A stretch of 64,000 bases of DNA, taken from NCBI RefSeq assembly GCF_963678635.1, contig NC_087063.1, positions 55,455,504 to 55,519,503 on the forward strand, in the 5' to 3' direction. Every line of letters starts with the position of its first letter. Within the stretch, counting starts at the first letter, position 1. A program made the translations under genes and the position numbers. Shown here one piece after another: positions 38,639 to 48,344 of this stretch. The stretch comes from Symsagittifera roscoffensis. Lineage: Eukaryota > Xenacoelomorpha > Acoela > Convolutidae. The notes under the pieces were generated by a model. It saw only the letters and a program-made list of their open reading frames with translations, was not told the origin of the DNA and did no database searches.

Positions 38639-40395
38639 CAACAGAATTTTTTGAATACATTTTAATTTTAGATAGTCAATGTCGAGCAAAATTTGAATGC
38701 CATGTTTTAATCTTTGCACCAAAATTGCTTCAAAAACAGCTTGTTTTTTGTTTTTGTTTCTTCATTTGATCCCCCTGACGCGATGTAAAACACCAAGCGT
38801 GTGTTTAAAGTCTCCAAAAGTTTTATAAGGACTAAATTGCTGGCCTCATTTTAGCTTGCAGCAGTTTAATTTGACGCTGACGCGTGCTATAAGGACGCAA
38901 TAGATCGCGCATTAATTATATCAAATTAGAAATTTTAAAAAACCTCTAAGATTCAAAAAGTTTATCAGTGGTAAATCATCTTTTTAAATTTGAGCTCAGG
39001 ATATCAATATCTTTCAGATAATTTAAAAAATGTCAAAAATACTTAGTTAAAAATTCGAAAATTTACTGAAAAAAAAAACACCGACCCGAGCAGAGATATT
39101 CCGCACTTTCATCGAAAGTCCGATCAAAATGAATATTACTATTGCTTCGCAGAAGACCTTGTTCTTTGTTGAATTTGAAATTGATCACGCTGCAGTAGAT
39201 TTCGAGTGAATGCTCTTTTTCACATCTTATCCTTAAACTCGGTTCAAAGTTTCATGAAACTGATTTGTCTTTCGGGTGATGTAATTTGTTCTGGTTAAAT
39301 TGTTGAAGATAAATGTTTTTTGTTTTCTAAATCACTCTTTGTCTACCCATGTTCAGTAGCACCTTTTTTGCTCTTTGCTCTGAAATGCAAAATGTCAAAT
39401 GCTATTTTTTTTTAAAAATAATAATTATGGTTATTCAAGATGCTAACAATAATTGTGCCTTTGATTTTGATTTTACTCGTTTTATTTGTGAGCTGTTATT
39501 GATTGAATTGTGAAATATCTTGTTGAAATCTTGAGTTTTTAAACGAAAAAGGTGTAGCTATCAGCCATGTGTAATTTTGGAATCCGGAAATTGGTCCCCT
39601 TTGTTCCTTTTTTTTACAAGGTTCCCCTCTTAAAAATCTCTCAATCTCTTTTCTGAGTTTCTTTTTCAAAACCTTCCTTCCAAAAGGCTTTCAAAAGCTA
39701 TTTTTTGTCATAGCCATCAAAAACGCTATTTCATTTTAGTGTTTTTTCGCGAAGCTGAAAAATTGGAAATTAATGGTTGAACTGAAAAATTTAACAAACA
39801 GTTTTTGAATTAAACAACCAGAATCAAAAAAGTTGTATTCTCGTCACTGCTCGGCACAATATCCAATCCTTTTGATAATGCCTACGATTTCTCTAACAAC
39901 TAAGTTTTGTGTTGTGCAAATTTTACCAATACATGTCCGAGGTCCTTTTTTCTGAAAAAGAGTGGTGAGATTTGGCGGTAGAAAGGCTGGTTTATTGAGG
40001 TCATGTTAGTATTTCAGAGGAGTGCAATTTAAATGAGCGCGCAGTTGTTTGTAAAAGATCAATTAATATCCGACCACCGCAAATGAACCGGATTTCTCCC
40101 TAATATTTCTGTCGATCTGTATGAACACGATTGACTGGTAAGTACTTCACGGAACGTAAAATACGTGCTAATCATCTGAATTAAGTTTCATTTTTTATAA
40201 TTTATGTTAACGAAAACTCTAAAATTCGTTTACCCTATTTAATCATTTGGTTGTTCGACATTTTTTCTTGGAGGGAAAATGAACACAGTGAAAACGATAA
40301 GTCTCAGGTGCTCAATTATCGAGACACCACTGCCAGAACGCAGAAATTTCATGACAGAAAAAGTAAAAGGTGAGGTGAAACTCAATTATAATCGA
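38639..40395. other. Unique AT-rich DNA, no gene seen
   Basis: The first 130 bp keep faint parental-unit words. The remainder has no ORF with recognisable content, no terminal repeats and no RNA gene that I can support. Confidence 0.55.
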
Positions 40396-40546
40396 TTTTT
40401 ATCCATGAAATTCCAGTGAAGAAAAACACGTGTAGTTTTTTAGGTTGTACACATTTCGTACGTTTAGGTCGCACACAAATTTAGACTTAGGTCCTGCGCA
40501 ACTCGTGTTCACTCACCTAGACCTCCCAGAAAGAAAACCATCCCTA
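40396..40546. repeat. Dispersed repeat D, copy 3
   Basis: Contains ATGAAATTCCAGTGAA, AACACGTGTAGTTTTTTAGG, TTTAGGTCGCAC, CTTAGGTCCTGC and AACCATCCCTA in the order of copy 1. It lies outside the tandem domain, so the element was mobile or was copied independently of the arrays. Confidence 0.7.
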
Positions 40547-41039
40547 AAAAGAAAGAAGGGCAGTGTGTTATATTTTGCACCCAATAAACTCAATTAACTT
40601 TCGACAAAAATTTGATCTTTATACTCGACCTCAGGTTCAGTGAACCTTAGTCATCAAATAACTTTGTCTTTGGTCAAATAGAACACACATGTATTTAGAA
40701 CACACTTGATCAAATAGAACACACAAGGGACGACCCCATGTAGCTTGCCGGTCGTACATGCTATGTATTAACATTGGGTATAGAGTCTAAAGTATTAATA
40801 TAGGGAATACAAATGGTAACGTTTCATGGTTTGTGTGATGGTAAGAGAATGGTAAGAAAAACTAATTTTTTTTGGATTTTGTTTGGAAATGTCTAGTTTC
40901 GCAAAATTTTTGGCGCGCGTTATCTAATTGGTGAATATCAATGGTTATTTACGTGTAGTTTGTGGAATGAAGGTATTATGTTTTTTGGTACATGGTAAGT
41001 TAGTGGTAAGAGTTTTTGGGCATTTGGTATAATTCAGTT
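40547..41039. other. Unique spacer, no gene seen
   Basis: AT-rich, with several ATGGTAAG words between 40810 and 41020 and no coding or RNA feature recognised. Confidence 0.5.
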
Positions 41040-41463
41040 TGGTATAACTCGACCTATTAACTATTTTATCAGATATTAAACCAGTTCTAAACTAGTATAT
41101 ATAAACCAATTATTTTATTGATAAATTATCAATATAAAATGTTACTAACTAACCAATCAAATTCCATCTTTAACATTGACACGTATTTGTAAGTGCTGAA
41201 ACTACTTGTAGTTTCAGCACCAGAACAATTTGAATAAAACTTTGAACACAGTTGTTCTCCTTCTGGATAAACTCCAAGAAATAACTCGCATAAACCAGTA
41301 TACACAAGATCTATTGAGACTAGGAGATATAAGAGTAAGATAAATATCGGTTTTAGACTAAGAAGTTGCACGAATCCATCGGGCCGAAAATAAGATAGCG
41401 TGACGAGCAGACAGTGTACCTTATCTGAAATTACTCTGAGTATAACCAATAGTTCATAACTCA
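41040..41463 (+). mobile_element. Solo LTR related to the 17-kb element
   Basis: Begins TGGTATAACTC and ends ATAACTCA. It shares ordered blocks with the two LTRs at 46.7 and 63.3 kb: TTTGTAAGTGCTGAAA hairpin, AAACCAGTATAC, GATCTATTGAG, TATAAGAGTAAGAT, TTAGACTAAGAAGTTGCACG, GGCCGAAAATAAGATAGCG and GACGAGCAGAC. A TATATATAAACC box-like word lies at 41094. No primer-binding site or internal sequence follows, and I found no matching 4-bp duplication at the ends chosen, so it is old or the ends are off by a few bases. It is clearly more diverged than the paired LTRs. Confidence 0.85.
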
Positions 41464-41527
41464 GATAGTCTTACTCTTTAAAACAGTGCTATCTTTGGTT
41501 GAAACTGTGTTAAAACCTACTGAAACT

Positions 41528-41625
41528 TCGAAAAATTGAGTTCTTGGAAAAAATGCAAAAATTTTGAGTTTTTGGAAAAAATTGCAAGAGCATCAAGTTT
41601 TTGGAAAAAATTTCAGAAATCTCAA
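41528..41625. repeat. Short minisatellite, about 29-bp period
   Basis: About three and a half imperfect units of the type TTGAGTTTTTGGAAAAAATT, followed by a decaying last unit (TCAAGGTTTTGCA). Confidence 0.6.
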
Positions 41626-43615
41626 GGTTTTGCATATGCAACAAGAAATCATATGCATAGAAAATTTTCATTTTAAAAACGATTTTGAGTCCATCCTATC
41701 GCTTGTGTCCATTACTTCCATTACTGCTATATATTAATTTTTTTTCGTTTTGGAAAAATTTGGTAAATTTTGCAAAAGTTTTAGTTTTTCTCGGAAAGTT
41801 ATGATTTTTGAATGAGGGTATCAATGTTAAAGAATGCTACTCCCCTGTGGGCCTGCATACTCTCCTAGAATCTCTTTTTTCTTGACCCTTCTGTCTGCAG
41901 CCTTGTAAAAAACTGGGGGAGAGCTTTTAGTTTCTTTGAAATTAAATTTTTAATAAAGCTCTTCTGCATGAGCAGCTTTGCTCAAGTTTCTTTACATAGG
42001 AATTTATGGCTCTCGGAATAGTCACATTTTTGATCTTTTGACCGTTTTTTTTTTCAAAGTTCCTTTTTGAATTACCCTCACAAATCTGAGATCCTGGGTT
42101 CAATCGTAAAGACAGCTGGCGTGAATCCCTACTAAATAAGCGACTACGGCCTGTTTTTTCAGACAAAAGACTATGATTCTCGAAAATGTCAAATTTTTGA
42201 TTTGTTGATCTTTTTTTGACTTTCTCGCTAACTATCGTGCCAAATCTAATATCATTGGTTTAATAAAAAAACAGGTTGTTGAAGTCCTACTTTTATAATT
42301 GGATATGCCCAGTTCGTTTTCAAAAAAGCTATTGCCATTAAACAAGTCAAAGTTTTGAAACTTTCACAGTTTCTTGGAAACTTATTGACTTCAAGAAACT
42401 GTTAAGCCTGCATTTGTAAAAAAAATGTTTTTTAGAAAACCTTTGACCGTTTTTCAAAAACTTTTTGACTTTTTAAATTTATCCAATCAAATCTAAGATA
42501 AAAAAATTCAGTGGAAGAACCAGTTGCGATAATTGTTTCTGCAGAAGAGGCGACTATTATTTTGTGTACAATTCTTGAAATAGCCATTTTTGTGCCGCAT
42601 CATTATAGCAAAATCATTCAATATCAAACTACGTACCTCCAGCTTTAGCTGGCCCTTAGTTGTTTGTTTATCGCCTTTTTTCAACATTTCCAATATTTTT
42701 ATTCGTTTGATGTTTTTTTGTTTGTGTTGTATTGCAAGTGATGCGAAGCGCCGATTCGCCTATGTCAAACTTACTCTTAATAGAGCACATTCCTTTGCTC
42801 AATCTATTTTTTTAGATAAAAAACTATATTTTTTATATAGATAAAAAACTACAACTAATAGAGCCCTTGATAAAACATATGATTCTGAATCAATAGTTCC
42901 GGGGTTTGAAAGCCGTAACCACTAAAATTTAGTTTTTAAATATTGTTTCCTGTTTTTTTTTGTTTGGGGGGGGTGTTTCAGCTCTTAGGTTCCAATTGAT
43001 TTGGGTGTGCTTTGCTGAGATGAGTGTTAGCAAGACTGTATTTCGTGTTTGTTGCTTAATGGTTAATTAAATCTGAAAGTCAGCTAGAAAGAACATTGCA
43101 GTTTGATTTCCAAGTTTGTCGAAAAACAAGAAGTTGTCATCAAATAATGAGTTCCGATAAAAAACAAAAAGCAATTGAACAGAAAGTGGGCTGGTAGTGA
43201 ATATTTTCTTTGTTGAACTTAAAGTTAGTTTTCACTTAATGATTGAATGTGGCGTTTATGTTGTTATTGTCTGATGTGGATGTTCTTGTTTTCAGGCCTG
43301 TGTTTTTTGAGTGTCTGAAAAATTCACGTTTTGGATTTTGAGATAGTTTTAGGTTCGTTCAAACTCAGGTAAACTAATGTCTCCAACGATAAAAGTAAAA
43401 AAGCTAATTTAGCGTTTCAAAACTTAATTAAAATGATACAACATTTGACCTTATCCGGGATTTTCTTTGGAGAAATCCAAATTGAGAGAATAATAGACAC
43501 CATACCTAGTGCCTTTGTCGTCAATTACGTGGTCCAATTAACAATTACAAGATCTTGGGCGCAAGGTTAGGAATTTTTTCAGGCAACTTGAAAAGGGGCA
43601 GTTTTGCCCCGCACG
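41626..43615. other. Non-coding stretch with three diverged direct repeats
   Basis: Three related segments near 41997-42145, 42172-42295 and 42430-42525 share TCAAATTTTTGATNNNTTGA, a TTTGACTTT word and AAATCTNANAT, followed by a GGTTNAAT word and GAANCC. They look like an old duplicated element. No ORF here is convincing. Confidence 0.4.
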
Positions 43616-43659
43616 GACTATAGATTCATTTGATGTTTATTGTTTGTGTTGTCTTGCAA

Positions 43660-44075
43660 GTGGTGCGAAACGAAATGTAAGTGGGTTCCAAAATGTAAGT
43701 GGATTCTTCTGACAAAAGTTTCGTGGATTCCGCGTACAAATACCTGTAACGTAAATTTTGTCGGCACAATTGTTTTGTTGCGGGATTCCGCAATAAGCAA
43801 ATATAGCTAGTTGCTCTGGTTGCCGCAACTGAGAGGCTTCCGCAAAATGTAAGTGCAGCCCCGCAAAATGTAAGTCGAATCCGCGATTTTGAGGGGAATC
43901 CGCAAACAAAATGCGGATTCTACTTTCAATTTGTGGATTCTACTTACAATTTGCAGATTCCACTTACAATTTGCGGATTCCGCAACAATTCATTGTAACT
44001 ATACACATGTCTTATTATTTGTCTGTGGATTCCACAGACTGTTCTGGATTCCGCAAATACAACTTGCGGATTCCG
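43660..44075. repeat. Cluster of inverted GAATCCGCAA / TTGCGGATTC repeats
   Basis: The left half carries repeated CCGCAAAATGTAAGT words (around 43680, 43845, 43862) and GAATCCGC. The right half carries the complement, ACTTACAATTTGCGGATTC-like words (around 43920-43980, 44045-44075). The two halves could fold as a large imperfect hairpin about a centre near 43890-43910. The short ORFs crossing it simply read the repeat. Confidence 0.6.
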
Positions 44076-44172
44076 TGAATTCGCCTATTTTTGGAGCAAT
44101 TTTGAGCGGTACAAGGTGTTAAGTATTCGTTTGTGAAAGCCAAAACAGCAAAGAAGATTAAAGAAAAGTAGC

Positions 44173-44372
44173 NNNNNNNNNNNNNNNNNNNNNNNNNNNN
44201 NNNNNNNNNNNNNNNNNNNNNNNNNNNNNNNNNNNNNNNNNNNNNNNNNNNNNNNNNNNNNNNNNNNNNNNNNNNNNNNNNNNNNNNNNNNNNNNNNNNN
44301 NNNNNNNNNNNNNNNNNNNNNNNNNNNNNNNNNNNNNNNNNNNNNNNNNNNNNNNNNNNNNNNNNNNNNNNN
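44173..44372. other. Assembly gap (200 N)
   Basis: Exactly 200 N, typical of a placeholder of unknown true size. It begins about 270 bp downstream, in transcription direction, of the TM1-TM2 receptor exon, so the following exon with TM3 could be in it. Confidence 0.98.
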
Positions 44373-44639
44373 GGTCGGTCTAAAAAACCAGTGTACTTTC
44401 ACCAGTTATTTTATCGCAACGTATTTTCCGAACTTATTTTTCCGACCGTCCATAAGATATCAGTAAAATTTGAAATTAAATCGAGATCGGCAAATATATG
44501 ATGAATCTTGCAGTTAAAAAGTACTTTTGAAGTAAAAAGAAAAGACCATCATGGTGTTTTGAAATAAATGAACCCCGAAGTAAAGCGCCCAAAGTTTTCA
44601 AGGGGGCGAACAAAATTCTTTTCGAGCTTTTGCTTTCAC

Positions 44640-44847
44640 TTGTTTGCAGTGCCAGTGATGAGTGTGATCTGGGCTAAGATGGTGGTGATGGTGAGTCCTG
44701 CTCTGGCTGGCACAGCCTTCTTGTCAATCCAAAATGACACCCAGCTCAGCCCCACCAAACTGATGCTGGGCAGGAACATGGTCACGATGTAGATGTGAAA
44801 CTTCCGCTTGAACTGCACGTGTACACACAGCTTAGTGTAGAAAATGT
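44640..44847 (-). CDS. Cys-loop ligand-gated anion channel, exon with TM1 and TM2
   Basis: The 208-bp exon is bounded by an acceptor (CTTCTTTTTCAG on the reverse strand) and a donor (CAA|GTGAAA). It encodes the end of the extracellular beta-sandwich (TKLCVHVQFKRKFHIY), TM1 (IVTMFLPSISLVGLSWVSFW) with its usual Pro, and the short loop and TM2 (DKKAVPARAGLTITTILAQI). The PAR motif before TM2 is the hallmark of anion-selective members (GABA-A, glycine, GluCl type). The first codon is split 1/2, matching the preceding exon. The protein sits in the plasma membrane as a pentamer subunit; the ligand cannot be told from this piece. TM3, TM4 and the N-terminus are not seen. Confidence 0.85.
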
Positions 44848-46270
44848 CTGAAAAAGAAGGATTCCAATTGTGCAATTCTGGCAATGGAAACTTCTCAGGC
44901 AGTGGAAGGTGGCTCAGAAAAGTTAGCAAAGTTCGTTACTGGTTAGCAAATTTCGTGAAAACTTAGCAAAGAGCGTTTACGAAAAGCTAGTATAAGAACA
45001 GTTCCGACCGGTGGCCCACTCTTTAATCCCACGTTACTTGTGCTTCTGCTGCTAAAAACAATGTTGCTGAAAACTATATTGACAATAAAAATATTTTTGA
45101 GAGAAAGAACCAACATACAAAGTGATAAGTTCTTGCTGTTGCGCCACAGATGATTAGCAGCTTGTAAATTTTTTCATTAGTATGCTTTTCGAACTAAGCA
45201 TTGCTGTCTTGCCCGCAAATAATAAGCACAATCTTAGTGGGCCTCGAACCTCCGACTATTCAAATGAGAAGCAAAAACATCGCCAATTCACCACAGCAAC
45301 CCTCTTTGTGAACTGGGAAAGGATGAGTCAACCGCAAGTTTATTTCGTGGTCAAAAGATCGCGAATCTGATGAACGCGCGACCAGAAATCTTGTTCTTCC
45401 GAAGGTTGACGTCGCGAAAAATTGCCACATACGTCGGGAAAAGTCGCACAATAGCTAAAAATGGAAAAATTCCGAAAAAAAAAATCTGAAAGTTGCACAC
45501 ATGTGTAACGGAAAATTGCACAAGGTCGCTCAAAACTTTTAAATTAAGTTTTTTTTGTCTTTAATTTGCGCTAAAAAGAGAGAAAACTCAAGAAAGAACT
45601 TGACCCGAGTGATGCATGTAAATTTAAAACAAACCTAATTTGAACAAAAACTGTTTCACAACAACAAACAAAACTCACATTTCAAAAATTATTATGCTTT
45701 TGCTGTGGTCAAGCATTGCTGCTCGACCACAACTTAAATTTTACTTTTCGACAACTTTATGTTTAAAACAGCCGCAAAACTAGTCTAGTTTGTCCGCGCA
45801 AATTATTGACATATTGATTGTAGGTCGCGCATAACTTGTTGGTCAGCATACGCATATTCAGTGGCGAAATACCCATTTTGAGGCTCGGTGATTGGGACAT
45901 TGAGCGATGATTCTCGGCCTTGATAATTAACTTTACTCTGCCCTGGAATCGCCAATCCTTACAAAGTAATTTCGAAGGCACTTTTCACGTGACAGCCGCT
46001 TTAAACTTTCCAATTATCGAATTTTGCTCTTTGCGAAATATCTTGAATTATCTTTGAATTATGAAATCTTGAAACCTCTTCAAAAACATATTCATATCGA
46101 TATGGTTATGAAAAATATTCATATCGATCAAATGCTGACTCTGACTGCTTCATCGTGGTCCTATGTTCAATTTAATCACCTACTTAGCCTAATAAAAACA
46201 GCATGATTTTTCATCAGGTTTATGTGAGCCATTCGAATAAATATAACTGCCGCAGACGCAGTTCTCTTAC
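44848..46270 (-). other. Intron of the Cys-loop receptor gene
   Basis: 1,423 bp with GTAAGAG at the 5' splice site and CTTCTTTTTCAG at the 3' site. Splicing is phase 1 and keeps the frame open. No nested gene is supported. Confidence 0.75.
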
Positions 46271-46408
46271 CGTCTCCCCACTGCTGCGTGTGTGTCTCTT
46301 TAACAAGAGAGGGTACTATGTCAAATGTGGCTGTGGAGTTCAGGTTAGGGTCTATGTCCACTGCATTGGGCTTCCAAGAGATCAACTGTTCACTATCTTT
46401 GTACTCGT
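46271..46408 (-). CDS. Cys-loop ligand-gated anion channel, exon before TM1
   Basis: The 138-bp exon lies between TTTGCTTGTAG and GGAGACG|GTAAGAG (reverse strand). It encodes 46 residues including KDSEQLISWKPNAVDIDPNL and ends GD, in the position where family members have the region around binding loop F and the strand leading to the last beta-strands. The split codon G|AC is completed by the next exon. Identification rests on the downstream exon plus phase agreement; alone this exon would not be recognised. Earlier exons must lie beyond the inserted retroelement, outside this window or in its last 320 bp, where I found none. Confidence 0.7.
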
Positions 46409-46680
46409 CTACAAGCAAACGAAACTAAAGTTCAACAAGAATTTTTTTAAAAAAAGAAGTTTTTAGCAAGTTGGAATATTAAAAAAAAAACTAGAAAAAT
46501 AATTTACCCCAGGCACAGATCTAAGGTTTTCTCGAGATGGAGGGAATGGTCAGGTTTTTCTAAGAAGTTCAAAAATTTGTCCTTTTTATAGGTTGAGCAT
46601 TGATTTTCCTTTCGTTCCCATAACAAAATGAAAAGCATATTTTGAAAAGTTTTTTTTTAATACAAACTTTTTAGGTGCGC
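46409..46680. other. Receptor-gene intron, left part
   Basis: AT-rich intron sequence preceding the retroelement insertion. Nothing else is seen. Confidence 0.55.
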
Positions 46681-46684
46681 CTGT
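46681..46684. mobile_element. Target-site duplication, left (CTGT)
   Basis: CTGT directly before the 5' LTR is matched by CTGT at 63673-63676 directly after the 3' LTR. A 4-bp duplication is usual for Ty3/gypsy-type integrases. Confidence 0.85.
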
Positions 46685-47094
46685 TGGAACATGATCTAAA
46701 CTATATTTTATGATTGGATAAATTAGATATTTTACCACTGTAAAGTTTTTAATATTAACCAATCATCATCCATCTAACTAACAACCCACTTATTTGTAAG
46801 TGCTGAAATTACTTGTAATTTCAGCACCAGAGAGATTTGAATTTAACTTAGAAATTAGTTGTCTCTCCAAGAGAACTTCAGCAGCCGCAACAAACCAGTA
46901 TACCCTAGATCTATTGAGCCTAGCAGAGACTAGTTAAACACCCTGAGACTAGAAAGTATAAGAGTAAGATTAGGATCGGTATTAGACTAAGAAGTTGCAC
47001 GAATCTATCCGGCCGAAAATAAGATAGCGCGACGAGCAGACGGTGTACTCTATCCGAAATTACTCTATGAGTTAACCACATCGGACTTAACTCA
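46685..47094 (+). repeat. 5' LTR (410 bp)
   Basis: Starts TGGAAC and ends TTAACTCA (TG...CA). It carries a perfect 13-bp inverted repeat at 46800-46827. Near its right end it has two TTAAC words 15 bp apart; the 3' LTR has only one, consistent with a slippage deletion there after insertion. Confidence 0.9.
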
Positions 47095-47096
47095 TC

Positions 47097-47119
47097 TGGT
47101 GCGACCATAAGTCTCGAAC
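47097..47119 (+). promoter_or_regulatory. Primer-binding site
   Basis: TGGTGCGACCATAAGTCTCG follows the LTR by two bases. Its complement ends in CCA and contains GTTCGAGAC, a T-arm-like word, which is what a tRNA 3' end looks like. The spacing of the T-arm is one base longer than the standard pattern, so I do not name the tRNA. Confidence 0.65.
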
Positions 47120-47742
47120 AAGAACTTAATAGCTTAGATTTAACCAAAAATAGATTAGAATTTAGACAAAACATTTTTAAAATGTCATACGATAATAATT
47201 TAATCGAAATGTCTCTACGACTCAATAGATCAGAGCCGATATTCCGAACGATATCAGAACTGCCCGGAATTGGAAGAAGACCTCGAACAAGAGACGACAT
47301 ACGACAAAGTAAAAACTTACCAAACAGTTTTATGATCGTACGGCAAAAGCCAACACAAACTTTTATATTTAGAATCTTATTAGCAATGAATTTAGATTTT
47401 CATTTGCAAACATAAAATTTTGAAGTCAATCTTCATGATCATTTCAGGCGCTAAACAAAATTATTGATATACAATAACGATTGATAAAAAGATCTCAGAT
47501 CGTTTTCTTAATTTCTGCAGTCTTATATAAAACATGTTTGAAAAATATTTATGGAAAATGAAAATAAAAATTAGTAGCATGACAATAAATTGTTAGTAAC
47601 CATAAAATCATCTGTTGTCCCAGCTTCATCACCTAAACATAACAGCAATCATAAGCTCACTAATATCATTAAAAGGCTAAATCTTTTCCTTTTATAAGTT
47701 TAAACCAAATTAAACTTAAATTTATTTAATTTTAAAAAATTA

Positions 47743-47826
47743 GATCATCAAGGCTTATCCTTGGATCTCAATAAATTTTTACCTCATCAAATTTAAAACC
47801 TGATCATCAAGGCCTATCCTTGGATC
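47743..47826 (+). promoter_or_regulatory. Duplicated stem-loop in the leader
   Basis: Two 25-base words (GATCATCAAGG, CYTAT or similar, CCTTGGATC) 59 bases apart. Each can fold as AAGG/CCTT-centred hairpin with a one-base bulge. The position between primer-binding site and gag is where retroelement packaging signals lie; that role is inference. Confidence 0.45.
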
Positions 47827-48344
47827 AAAAAGAACAATTTTGTTCTCCCCCACCCACTTAACAAGTGTCTAACGACCTCAAACGTCGATTCACTATCCAA
47901 ACCTTCCAAAAGACCCAAGACTAATAGAAATTTTTAAATAAAACTAACCATTCAAAATTAGGATAAACAGTGAAGAAGTTCGGTTATTCATCCTTCACTT
48001 GAACCCTCCTCTTACCAGACCCAGGATAGATCTTAGACTTAGTAAGTTTAAAATAGTATCTAACGAACTACTTGCCTTCTAATTATACCTGAACCTTGTG
48101 GATCGATTTACTATTCCCCAACCCTTGAACACAATCACTATCCCTAAGTAAGATTAAGTAAGTTAACACCTTAGCTTAGACTAGCCACAATAAAGTAAAA
48201 AATCATTCCTCGGAATCGATATACCTTTCTCTCCAACCCTAAATAAAAAGACCCAGGTTAAGCTAACCAAAAAATCCTAAGGACTAACAGTCTAAGAAAA
48301 TAGAAATCACCTAACAACTTTTTGCATCCCTCATCCTAAACCGT

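Larger units (their letters stand above)
47095..48344 (+). other. Leader (5' untranslated) region
   Basis: About 1.25 kb without a long ORF. It contains two copies of a stem-loop word (47743-47767 and 47802-47826) and GTAAGT/GTAAGA donor-like words near 48043, 48148 and 48158 that could serve a spliced envelope mRNA. Confidence 0.6.

Noticed and set aside
40800..41020. Possible donor cluster (ATGGTAAG words)
   Set aside because: Short repeated words with no adjoining exon.
42040..42110. B-box-like GGGTTCAATC
   Set aside because: No box A upstream and no arms; the word is part of the diverged direct repeats of this stretch.
42850..42925. tRNA-like segment (TTCTGAA loop, GGGGTTTGAAAGCC)
   Set aside because: Only three anticodon-stem pairs form, the acceptor stem is absent and box B is imperfect. 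At most a decayed tRNA-derived relic.
44568..44792. Forward 74-aa ORF opposite the receptor exon
   Set aside because: The reverse strand encodes the channel pore with proper splice sites; the forward frame is its shadow.
46920..47300. 126-aa reverse ORF over the LTR, with a similar one at 41129-41449
   Set aside because: It follows the LTR sequence in both places and has no domain. It is a shadow of the repeat.
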